Shown here piece by piece: positions 32,845 to 39,378 of a stretch of 57,557 nucleotides of DNA. Source of the DNA: an uncultured Eubacteriales bacterium (GTDB lineage: Bacteria > Bacillota > Clostridia > Oscillospirales > CAG-272); contig CAKRSS010000007.1 in the NCBI GenBank assembly GCA_934401725.1, positions 1 through 57,557 on the forward strand, given 5' to 3'. The notes below the pieces were generated by a model. It made no database searches. It was not told the DNA's origin and saw only the letters and a program-made list of their open reading frames with translations. How positions within the stretch are numbered: the stretch's first letter is position 1; each line of letters starts with the position of its first letter. The position numbers were made by a program, and so were the translations under genes.

Positions 32845-32866
32845 GATTTGTGATATGGGAGGTGGC

Positions 32867-32902
32867 AAAACACCGATTCTCCATTTGGAGAATCGGTGTT
32901 TT
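32867..32902. terminator. Bidirectional terminator between convergent genes
   Basis: A perfect 16-bp inverted repeat (32867-32882 with 32887-32902), loop ATTT, with four A at one end and four T at the other. It serves the minus-strand M50 gene that ends at 32917 and backs up the plus-strand terminator at 32816. Confidence 0.88.
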
Positions 32903-32916
32903 ATATGTTTTGATAT

Positions 32917-34071
32917 TTACTGACTGGATTCCGCAATTGTCATAAGCTCGCGCTCGGATTGTATGTCAGACGGGTAGGGGTATTTCCTTGCACAAAGCTC
33001 AAATTGCTTTTTTATCTCCGCCGCCGCTGCGGTGTTTCGCTCGTAGAGCAGTGAGCAGGCGTACTGCGTTCTCAGCACGGACGGAAATTTTTTCATCAGC
33101 TTCATGAATTGCAGGAGCTCCTGCGTGCGCATGGCATCGATTACTTCGTGGCGGCATTCGGTGATGAGCTCGATGTACATGCGGTCGCAGATCAAAAGAT
33201 TGCGGTGCACTCCGATAATGCCGCTTTCAATGCCGAGCATGTGCTTCATAAGCCTGTCGGCCTGCTCGAACTTTTCTTCATCCATGAGGCGGTTGCAGGC
33301 AAGAACCCCACGCGTCGCGACCATGCTGTTTTTCATGTCCTCGTCGGACGGTACGGCAAACCATTCTGCGGGGCAATCGCGGAGTCGTACGCCACGCGCC
33401 GTCATTCCGGCGACCTGCATCTGAATGGCAAACGCCTGCATCGCCTGCTCGTTGTGCCTGAGCGCGATGGCGTTATAACCGTCATTGTCAACGGTGCTCG
33501 TGTGCATGGGTACACCGTTTGTGATTGCAAAAGTCAGCCCTGCGGCGGCGAATATCATAAGAAGAACGCATGGAAGCGTCATAATTCCGACCGCGATGGA
33601 GATTATCGCCGGTACTATGGCCAATATGAGGTTCATGAGCGGCCCGCCGAGGTTGTAGAGGGAGACGGGGATTTTGCTGTCCTTCATCGGTGGTGGCGTC
33701 ATGAGGCATTGGCCGCCCGTCCCGGCGATGGAAAGTCGGCAGAGGCGAACTCCGCTGCCGTCGCGCAGCCACATAAAGCCGAAAACGCGGAACGAGCTGA
33801 ACTTATATCCGCTCAAAAGCCCGGCGATAAGATGTCCGGCCTCGTGAAATATCAGCTGCGCCACAATGGCGACGTACATAAAGATCAGAAGTCCCGCGTA
33901 CATCAGCAGCCGTACTCCAAATCTGCCCTCCGCAAGCTGATTTCCGCCTACGAAAGCCGTTATCATCACGCCGCAAAAGCCACCGAACAGACCGAAAGTT
34001 ATGAGGCTGATATATTGCGCCGGTGAGCGCTTGGGGGTGGCAGTTTCGCTATTTTGGGATTGGTTGTTCAT
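32917..34071 (-). CDS. M50 (site-2 protease) family membrane protein with a C-terminal helical domain
   Basis: A 384-aa integral membrane protein. After a polar N-terminus come two hydrophobic segments; the second carries the zinc motif in LIFHEAGHLIAGLLSGYKFS (His-Glu-x2-His near residue 75). A YNLGGPLMNLILAIVPAII segment and the second motif NGVPMHTSTVDNDGYNAIAL follow, the latter matching the Asn...Asp-Gly block that supplies the third ligand. The last 150 residues are soluble and helical, like a TPR-type tail. The active site looks complete; the substrate is unknown. It lies 22 nt after a GNAT gene in a minus-strand series starting at the MATE exporter. Confidence 0.78.
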   Translation of the reverse strand: MNNQSQNSETATPKRSPAQYISLITFGLFGGFCGVMITAFVGGNQLAEGRFGVRLLMYAGLLIFMYVAIVAQLIFHEAGHLIAGLLSGYKFSSFRVFGFMWLRDGSGVRLCRLSIAGTGGQCLMTPPPMKDSKIPVSLYNLGGPLMNLILAIVPAIISIAVGIMTLPCVLLMIFAAAGLTFAITNGVPMHTSTVDNDGYNAIALRHNEQAMQAFAIQMQVAGMTARGVRLRDCPAEWFAVPSDEDMKNSMVATRGVLACNRLMDEEKFEQADRLMKHMLGIESGIIGVHRNLLICDRMYIELITECRHEVIDAMRTQELLQFMKLMKKFPSVLRTQYACSLLYERNTAAAAEIKKQFELCARKYPYPSDIQSERELMTIAESSQ

Positions 34072-34093
34072 TGTTCTGTCTCCTTGAGCGGCG

Positions 34094-34549
34094 TTATAAC
34101 GTCATTTCCATGCCAATTTCGTCGCCGTCTCGTTCGGTTTCGCGAAAACCGAAGCTGCGGTAGAGCGTTTCGGCGGCGGTGTTGCCTTCGATGTAACAGA
34201 GCGTGACCTTTTTGTATTTGCCGTCACGACGCAGCTCGTCGAGTATGAGCCGTGTCGCTGCTCTGCCGTAGCCGCGCCCCTGATAGCGCTCGTCTATGAA
34301 AAACTGGCTGAAATCGTAGCAATCCATCTCCGGCAGGTCGTAATACAACCCCATGCCGACCGGCGTATCTCCGTCGCAGACAAAGAATGCCCGGCTACGT
34401 TGCTCCTTGTAGGCATACGCCCGTGCGAGCAGGACGGTTCTGTTCGCAACATATGTTTGCTGTCGCTCCGAGACGTGTACGTCACATCTCCAGTTATCGG
34501 GGGTGATGTCGACAAGCCGGAGACCGGCGGACGGTGTGGTGGGATTCAT
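34094..34549 (-). CDS. GNAT-family N-acetyltransferase
   Basis: A 151-aa acetyl-CoA-dependent acetyltransferase. The acetyl-CoA binding loop is in FFIDERYQGRGYGRAATRLI (R/Q-x-x-G-x-G/A pattern). It is followed by KVTLCYIEGNTAAETLYRSF and a C-terminal FRETERDGDEIGMEM, like aminoglycoside/spermidine-type GNATs. The substrate cannot be told from sequence. It sits between the MATE gene (20-nt gap) and the M50 gene (22-nt gap), so it is probably cotranscribed with both. Confidence 0.88.
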   Translation of the reverse strand: MNPTTPSAGLRLVDITPDNWRCDVHVSERQQTYVANRTVLLARAYAYKEQRSRAFFVCDGDTPVGMGLYYDLPEMDCYDFSQFFIDERYQGRGYGRAATRLILDELRRDGKYKKVTLCYIEGNTAAETLYRSFGFRETERDGDEIGMEMTL

Positions 34550-34569
34550 AATGTTAAGCTCCTCTGATG

Positions 34570-36042
34570 TTATTTTTGTGCGGTTTTATGATGATATTTC
34601 CGACGAATGATGTACCGTATGAGCGGTATTGAAAGTATGACGGACGCGCAAATCCACGCGCCGGGGTCGCCGAAGCAGACGGCTGCAAACGCCAGCGACG
34701 ACGCGCCGGAATCGATAGGGGCACCGTTGATAAGCGGCGGGAGGTAGGCGCATATGGCGATTCTCGCGAACAGCTCGGCGATTCCCGCGGCGAGCACGTA
34801 GGTTGGAAGCGAAATGCCCTGAACCGCGCTCCGGACGACTATGAGAAATCCGAGAACGGCATAGAACAGTATGTCAACATAAATGAGAATGTTGCCAAAG
34901 CGAATAGTTTCGACCGAGACCTTGTCGGCGCTCATGAAAATGTATTGGTAGGTTCCGTTTATCGAGAACAGCAGGCCGACCGCGAGGCTTATGGCGAACA
35001 GTATGAGCATGATGACAAGCGTCTGGAGCGTGCCGCGCTTTATGCGAGCGTAGTCACGCTTGCCGTAGTTCTGGGCGTTGTAGCCGAGGATGGCCGAGCC
35101 GAGTCCGTGGTAGGACGCCATTAGAAAATTAATCAGCTTGTTCGCGGCGCCGTAGCCGTTCTGCGCAGGTGTTCCGGCAACCATCGCGCCGCTCGCGGTC
35201 AGGTCAAACTTAACGACAGCACCCTGCATGACGATGATTCCGACCGCCAGCACGGAGAATTGCAGTCCGAGCGGGACGCCCCGCTTCAGGTGCTCCCATA
35301 TCTCCTTGGCGCTGACCTTGAAGTCGGCCGCGCGCAGCCGCAGGTCGCGATATTTGATGAACGTATAAAAGGTGCAGGCAATGACGCTGATGAACTGCGC
35401 CAGCACCGTTGCCGCGGCAGCTCCGGTCGGGCCGAGCCCCAGCACTGCGAGGAAAACGAGGTCAAGCACGACGTTCAGCGCGGTCGAGATAACGAGAAAG
35501 ATAAGCGGCGTTACCGAGTCGCCGTACGCGCGCAGAATTCCGCAGACGAAATTGTAGCCCATCTGCGCGAGTATGCCGATGAATATGACAAAGCAGTAAT
35601 CATAGGCGGCGTGGTACACCTCGGGATTAGCCTCGGTGACGTTGATTATGCCGAGCAGTCGCGGCAGAAGCGCCAGTGACAGCATAGTCAGAAGTGCGGA
35701 AATGCCGACCGAGAGATAAATCTGCGTGGCGAACGACCGGCGCACGCCGGATGTGTCGCCGCGACCGACAGCTCCTGCGGTTATTACCGAAAAGCCCGCC
35801 GTACACCCGAAGGCGAACTGAAGAAATATAAATGTCAGCGGAAACGTGTCGTTGACGCCCGCAACCTCAGCGGAGCCCAGCACCTGACCGCAGATTATAG
35901 CGTCGGTGAGTACGTATATCTGTTGAAGAAAATACGAGATGATGATGGGCGCAGCGTAGCGCAGTATGACGCGCCACGGCGTGCCGGATGTCAGATCGAC
36001 CGGCTTTGAAAACCGGGATAGCAGTCCTTTTTGCTTGTCCAT
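34570..36042 (-). CDS. MATE-family multidrug/Na+ antiporter
   Basis: A multidrug and toxic compound extrusion transporter using a cation gradient. From the ATG at 36042 the protein is 490 aa with about twelve membrane segments in two homologous halves. The typical TPWRVILRYAAPIIISYFLQ and AEVAGVNDTFPLTFIFLQFA regions are at the start of the N-half. I chose this start because AGGAGGG lies six bases ahead. The upstream in-frame ATG (36069) falls at the edge of the -10 box of a promoter at 36070-36097. The cargo is unknown. GNAT and M50 genes follow in the same direction. Confidence 0.92.
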   Translation of the reverse strand: MDKQKGLLSRFSKPVDLTSGTPWRVILRYAAPIIISYFLQQIYVLTDAIICGQVLGSAEVAGVNDTFPLTFIFLQFAFGCTAGFSVITAGAVGRGDTSGVRRSFATQIYLSVGISALLTMLSLALLPRLLGIINVTEANPEVYHAAYDYCFVIFIGILAQMGYNFVCGILRAYGDSVTPLIFLVISTALNVVLDLVFLAVLGLGPTGAAAATVLAQFISVIACTFYTFIKYRDLRLRAADFKVSAKEIWEHLKRGVPLGLQFSVLAVGIIVMQGAVVKFDLTASGAMVAGTPAQNGYGAANKLINFLMASYHGLGSAILGYNAQNYGKRDYARIKRGTLQTLVIMLILFAISLAVGLLFSINGTYQYIFMSADKVSVETIRFGNILIYVDILFYAVLGFLIVVRSAVQGISLPTYVLAAGIAELFARIAICAYLPPLINGAPIDSGASSLAFAAVCFGDPGAWICASVILSIPLIRYIIRRKYHHKTAQK

Positions 36043-36069
36043 AAAAAGCCCTCCTGAAAATCTTTTCAT

Positions 36070-36097
36070 ATTATACAGGCTTTTTGCGGAAAGTCAA
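36070..36097 (-). promoter_or_regulatory. Sigma-A promoter of the MATE gene
   Basis: On the minus strand -35 TTGACT (36097-36092), 16-bp spacer, perfect -10 TATAAT (36075-36070). Transcription would start near 36063, about 20 nt ahead of the MATE ATG at 36042. It lies immediately past the 3' end of the decayed GNAT gene. Confidence 0.8.
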
Positions 36098-36101
36098 TAG
36101 G

Positions 36102-36421
36102 TTATCGCAAAATAATATACAGTTCTCGGATATTTGCGTAGCTCGGCCAGCTTTCGCGGTACACATAGATGCGCGACTCGGCATCCTAGCCGTCACAGAC
36201 AACAGGGCAGAGACATTCCCAACCGTAACGCTCGTAAAATGAGGTGTGGTTTGTGACGAGATACAGCGTTCCGATGCCGCTGTCATCCCACCAAGACAGG
36301 CGTCCATGCTCTCAATATAGGCCACGAGCGGCACGCCCCATTTTGAGTGAAACCACTTCGCCGCGCGATCCTTTGTTTGCGGGATATCGTGGAGAGCTTC
36401 TATTTTGAATTCAGGGCTCAT
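36102..36421 (-). pseudogene. Decayed GNAT acetyltransferase gene
   Basis: Three pieces of one GNAT-type protein can be read. Piece A starts at ATG 36421 (MSPEFKIEALHDIPQTKDRA to ESMDACLGG, ending near 36287). The reading then jumps to another frame at 36284 for piece B (DSGIGTLYLVTNHTSFYERY then GWECL), which hits an in-frame TAG at 36188-36186. Piece C continues in the same frame (DAESRIYVYRESW...) to a stop at 36102. The central part of about 55-60 residues with the acetyl-CoA loop is missing. So the gene has a deletion with frame change and a nonsense codon. A 121-aa ORF spans the area but is chimeric. It follows ogt at once. Confidence 0.85.
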
Positions 36422-36422
36422 G

Positions 36423-36953
36423 TCAGGTCTCTCCATTAAAGTCTGCAGTGCCGCCCGATGCTACAGATGCTTCGGCGCGCAGCAGTGCGCTTTTGCGGGC
36501 AAGTCCGCCGGCATAGCCGGTCAGCTTTCCACCTATGCCAACGACGCGGTGGCAAGGAACGATGATGGATACCGGATTGTGTCCCACCGCGCTGCCGACC
36601 GCCTGCGCCGACATGTGTTCGAGCCCGCGCGCGGCCGCGATGTCGCGGCTTATCTCCCCATATGTGACCGTCTGACCGTATGGTATCTCAAGCAGCCGCT
36701 CCCAGACTGCCATGCTGAATTTCGAGCCGCACATATGCAACGGCGGCGTGAAATCGGGAATCTGCCCGGCAAAATAGGTATCGAGCCAACGGCATGCCTC
36801 GGCGATATCCGGGGTTTTCTGCTCAGTCCGTGTCGCGGGAAGTCCGGCGGCGAAATACTTTGCGCCGTCGATACAAAGGCCGGTGAGCCCAGTGTCATCG
36901 GCGGCCAGCAGAAGCCGGCCGAGCGGGGAGTCATAATAGTGAATATACGTCAT
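36423..36953 (-). CDS. ogt: Methylated-DNA-protein-cysteine methyltransferase (O6-alkylguanine repair)
   Basis: A suicide repair protein that moves the alkyl group from O6-methylguanine to its own cysteine. From the ATG at 36953 it is 176 aa (MTYIHYYDSPLGRLLLAADD). The active site is in VGHNPVSIIVPCHRVVGIGG (Cys of PCHR), with the helix-turn-helix LEIPYGQTVTYGEISRDIA ahead of it. An upstream in-frame extension inside the glycosylase gene was rejected, because ATGA overlap at 36950-36953 fits translational coupling. With the AlkA-like gene it forms an alkylation-damage repair pair. Confidence 0.95.
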   Translation of the reverse strand: MTYIHYYDSPLGRLLLAADDTGLTGLCIDGAKYFAAGLPATRTEQKTPDIAEACRWLDTYFAGQIPDFTPPLHMCGSKFSMAVWERLLEIPYGQTVTYGEISRDIAAARGLEHMSAQAVGSAVGHNPVSIIVPCHRVVGIGGKLTGYAGGLARKSALLRAEASVASGGTADFNGET

Positions 36954-37615
36954 TTTGCTGCCTCGTTTAGCTTTTTTGAAGCGGGCGCAGGGGCGGGATC
37001 GCTCAGCTCCGGTAGCGCACCGCCGGAGATTGCCCAAAGATAGAGGCTCGCCACGCTGCCGCATGGGCTGAACAGCTCACGATACTGCCCGAACAGCTCG
37101 CGGTCGATGCTCTCGTGACCGTATAGCATGCGGAGGCCGCGCTGTATGGCGAGGTCGTCGTAGCTGAATATGTCGGGGCGTTGAAGGCAGAAAAGCAGTA
37201 TCATCTCCGCCGTCCACACGCCGACGCCGCGCAGTGAGTCAAGCGCGCGGATGGCATCATCGTCGGACATCTTCTCGACGGCGGCAATATCAAAGCGGCC
37301 ATCCTTCACGCGGCGGGCAAAGTCTGTGATATACTCGGCCTTGCGGAAGCTCATGCCGAGCGACTGAAGCGCCGGGACGCCGGCGTCAAGTATGCTTTGA
37401 GCGTTGACCACGCCGAGCGTATCGGTGAGCCGCAGCCATATGGTAGCCTGTGCCTTGGTAGAAATCTGCTGCCCGACTATGTGATGCACGACTGAGGAGA
37501 ACAGATCGGTGTCGACCTTGCGGTAGATGTGCCCGATCCGGTCAATAGCTTGCCGGAGACTACTGTCGCGCGTACGAAGATACTCGACCTCTGATGCGCC
37601 GTATTCAAAGTACAT
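36950..37615 (-). CDS. DNA-3-methyladenine glycosylase II-like (HhH-GPD) protein
   Basis: A base-excision glycosylase of 221 aa, expected to remove 3-methyladenine and similar lesions. The hairpin-helix-hairpin motif is in RALDSLRGVGVWTAEMILLF, followed by the catalytic aspartate region IFSYDDLAIQRGLRMLYG. It has an intact HhH-GPD core but lacks the N-terminal AlkA extension of the E. coli enzyme. GGAGG precedes ATG 37615. It overlaps ogt by 4 nt. No Ada-type regulator is nearby. Confidence 0.92.
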   Translation of the reverse strand: MYFEYGASEVEYLRTRDSSLRQAIDRIGHIYRKVDTDLFSSVVHHIVGQQISTKAQATIWLRLTDTLGVVNAQSILDAGVPALQSLGMSFRKAEYITDFARRVKDGRFDIAAVEKMSDDDAIRALDSLRGVGVWTAEMILLFCLQRPDIFSYDDLAIQRGLRMLYGHESIDRELFGQYRELFSPCGSVASLYLWAISGGALPELSDPAPAPASKKLNEAAK

Positions 37616-37706
37616 ATCTTGCCCTCCGCTAGGATAATTGGTCTACGCTAATTATATCACATTGTCGACAGATTTCATAGTGCCGGGACGAAATTTAGCG
37701 AAAAAG

Positions 37707-37730
37707 CCCCCGGCTCTTGTGCGCCGGGGG
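37707..37730 (-). terminator. Intrinsic terminator of the KNGL-repeat gene
   Basis: An 8-bp GC stem (37707-37714 with 37723-37730) with an eight-base loop. On the minus strand it runs into GCTTTTT (37706-37701). It begins about 40 nt after the stop of the small gene at 37771. Confidence 0.8.
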
Positions 37731-37770
37731 GCGGGGATGCGTTGCTATGCCGTCGACAGCAGGGACTTTA

Positions 37771-38025
37771 TCAGTTGTCCTTGAGTTCGCCCTTTACGAG
37801 ACCGTTCTTAAGACCGTTTTTGAGTCCGTTCTTAAGTCCGTTCGGAGTGCCGTTTTTCAGGCTTTCCTTGAGACCGTTCTTCAACCCGTCCGCGAGCACG
37901 TGAACGCCTTCGACAGCGCCGGACACGTCCGAAGTTTCGGGTTCTGCGGCAGAGACCGACATGGCGAGAGCCGAGCAGATGCAAAGTGCGGCAAGTGCGG
38001 AAGCGACAATCTTGGTTGTTTTAAT
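37771..38025 (-). CDS. Small secreted KNGL-repeat protein, probable AUU start
   Basis: An 84-aa protein with no family I recognise. Reading from ATT 38025 gives a clean signal peptide: (M)KTTKIVASALAALCICSALA then MSVSAAEP, with a cut likely after SVSA. The mature part of about 55 residues starts acidic and ends in a tandem GLKN repeat (DGLKNGLKESLKNG, then NGLKNGLKNGLKNG). No ATG or GTG exists in this frame upstream. AGAGG (38038-38034) is exactly eight bases ahead of the ATT. The in-frame ATG at 37959 would remove the signal peptide's charged and hydrophobic parts and has no Shine-Dalgarno. A terminator follows. Function unknown. Confidence 0.65.
   Translation of the reverse strand: MKTTKIVASALAALCICSALAMSVSAAEPETSDVSGAVEGVHVLADGLKNGLKESLKNGTPNGLKNGLKNGLKNGLVKGELKDN
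37799..37886 (-). repeat. Degenerate 12-nt coding repeat (Lys-Asn-Gly-Leu)
   Basis: Tandem variants of a 12-bp unit such as GGACTTAAGAAC on the minus strand, encoding GLKN. The copies differ mainly at third positions, so the repeat is old or kept at protein level. One unit is altered to GTPN and one to ESLK. Confidence 0.8.
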
Positions 38026-38064
38026 GGTTGTTACCTCTTTCTTTGAAATTTACTTTTGCAAGAA

Positions 38065-38093
38065 AGTGTAAAGCGCTTTGCTTTTCTTAACAA
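38065..38093 (-). promoter_or_regulatory. Possible promoter of the KNGL-repeat gene
   Basis: Minus strand -35 TTGTTA (38093-38088), 17-bp spacer, -10 TACACT (38070-38065). Both boxes are imperfect. The predicted start is about 33 nt upstream of the ATT. Confidence 0.4.
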
Positions 38094-38129
38094 TCTGTCT
38101 CGATGTGCGGTCAGCCGGGCGTAATTTGG

Positions 38130-38300
38130 CTACCGCAGTGTGGCGTAAATCAGTATTTTATTATCGGTGGGGGCGGTGATGGTCAGCTTGCCGTGGTGAT
38201 TTTCGGCGACTGCGCGGGCGACGGACATCCCGATGCCAAACCCGCGTACATTTGCCGAGCCGTCCGCCCGGTAGAAGCGGTCGGTAATGCAAGCGCGCTG
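38130..38300 (-). pseudogene. C-terminal remnant of a sensor histidine kinase
   Basis: On the minus strand the frame ending at TAG 38132-38130 reads TDRFYRADGSANVRGFGIGM then SVARAVAENHHGKLTI. This is the F box and G2 box of a HATPase_c domain, followed by a typical kinase C-terminus (NKILIYATLR). The dimerisation helix, N box and sensor are absent upstream; other frames between 38300 and 38430 show no kinase sequence. It is a 5'-truncated leftover of a two-component gene. No response regulator remains. Confidence 0.8.
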
Positions 38301-38428
38301 AGGGCAGGTGCATAGCGGCCGAGTAAAATATCAGCTCGAAAAACGCCCATGTTTCCGGACTCCGGGAGCATGAGCGCTTTAGTGTACACCCCCAGCGCGC
38401 CTGCGTAAGCATAAAAACGCCGCGTCAG

Positions 38429-38457
38429 TTGACAAGACAATAGCGCCATGTTATAAT
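38429..38457 (+). promoter_or_regulatory. Consensus sigma-A promoter of the 4Fe-4S membrane protein gene
   Basis: Perfect TTGACA (38429-38434), 17-bp spacer, perfect TATAAT (38452-38457), only about 20 bp ahead of the ATG at 38477. Confidence 0.9.
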
Positions 38458-38476
38458 CAGTGCGTGAGGTGATTTT

Positions 38477-39295
38477 ATGAAAAAATATCTTGTTCCGGCT
38501 CTCATGCTTGCGATATTCGAGACTATCGCGGTGACGCTCTGGCTGACTAAGGACAACATTTTTTATCTTTTTAATTTCAGTTATATCGGGATTTCGCTGT
38601 CGCTGGGGCTGTTTTTGTTCGTGCGCAAATACAGGCACGCGCGGCGCGTGACGCAACTGCTGGTTGGTACATATATGCTGGTTTATCTCGGGCTCATCTG
38701 CAACGAAAACATGCAGATTGAGGGGTTCTGGTACTATTTGTTTACCGGTGTTTTTGAGGCGGCGACGATTCATTACGCAGTCGCGAAAATCGTGGGTCCG
38801 CTTATCTTCGGGCGCGGCTGGTGCGGGTATGCCTGTTGGACGGCCATGATACTCGACCTGCTGCCCTACAAGGCCCCGAAGAGTCCGCGCCGCAGAATAG
38901 GCTGGATACGGTATGTCATGTTCGCGGTGTCGTTTGCATTCGTTGCGGCGCTGTTTCTGGCGCACGTGGGGAACATGGAACGCATTATGTTCCGGGCGTT
39001 TATAGTCGGCAACGTGCTGTACTATGCGATTGGAATAATTCTGGCGTTCGCCTTCAAGGACAACCGGGCGTTCTGCAAATACATCTGCCCCATAACGGTG
39101 TTCCTTAAGCCGATGAGCTATTTCTCGCTGTTCAGAATCAAGTGCGACAAAACCAAATGTGTCGGCTGCGGCAAGTGCCGCCGGGTCTGTCCTATGAATG
39201 TCGATATGACGGACAACTCGCGTCACCGTGAGAACGGGACGGAGTGCATTCTTTGCTTTGAATGCTCAAAATGTTGCCCTAAGGACGCACTGTGA
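38477..39295 (+). CDS. Membrane 4Fe-4S ferredoxin-type protein (NapH/YccM-like)
   Basis: A 272-aa protein with about five membrane helices and a cytoplasmic C-terminal ferredoxin domain. FGRGWCGYACWTAMILDLLP, with its conserved Cys pair, and ICPITVFLKPMSYFSLFRIK are typical of NapH/CcoG-like polyferredoxins. The end has two cluster-binding sets: CVGCGKCRRVCPMNVD and CILCFECSKCCPKDAL. It probably moves electrons across or along the membrane, but the donor and acceptor are not encoded nearby. It has a consensus promoter of its own and a terminator shared with fhs. Confidence 0.85.
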   Translation: MKKYLVPALMLAIFETIAVTLWLTKDNIFYLFNFSYIGISLSLGLFLFVRKYRHARRVTQLLVGTYMLVYLGLICNENMQIEGFWYYLFTGVFEAATIHYAVAKIVGPLIFGRGWCGYACWTAMILDLLPYKAPKSPRRRIGWIRYVMFAVSFAFVAALFLAHVGNMERIMFRAFIVGNVLYYAIGIILAFAFKDNRAFCKYICPITVFLKPMSYFSLFRIKCDKTKCVGCGKCRRVCPMNVDMTDNSRHRENGTECILCFECSKCCPKDAL

Positions 39296-39321
39296 CAGAG
39301 GACAAAATAAGTTCACAAAAT

Positions 39322-39356
39322 AAAAACAAGTCATCCATCTCGGGTGACTTGTTTTT
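39322..39356. terminator. Bidirectional terminator between the 4Fe-4S gene and the purine operon
   Basis: A 15-bp stem (39322-39336 with 39342-39356, with G-U pairing), loop ATCTC, with five A and five T at the ends. It ends the plus-strand gene at 39295 and the minus-strand fhs at 39379. Confidence 0.9.
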
Positions 39357-39378
39357 GTTTTGTGATGTTGATTCCGGC

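Noticed and set aside
36071..36436. 121-aa open frame treated as an intact gene
   Set aside because: Its first 45 residues match a GNAT N-terminus, but the rest is out of frame with the true continuation. It is the product of a deletion.
38285..38430. Short minus-strand peptide reading ALMLPESGNMGVF
   Set aside because: It faintly recalls the GNMGV motif of some YedE-like membrane proteins. It is too short and lacks the following cysteines, so I cannot separate it from chance.
38183..39226. Minus-strand 347-aa open frame opposite the 4Fe-4S gene
   Set aside because: His/Arg/Pro-rich shadow of the membrane ferredoxin gene; the real gene has a promoter, membrane helices and cysteine motifs.
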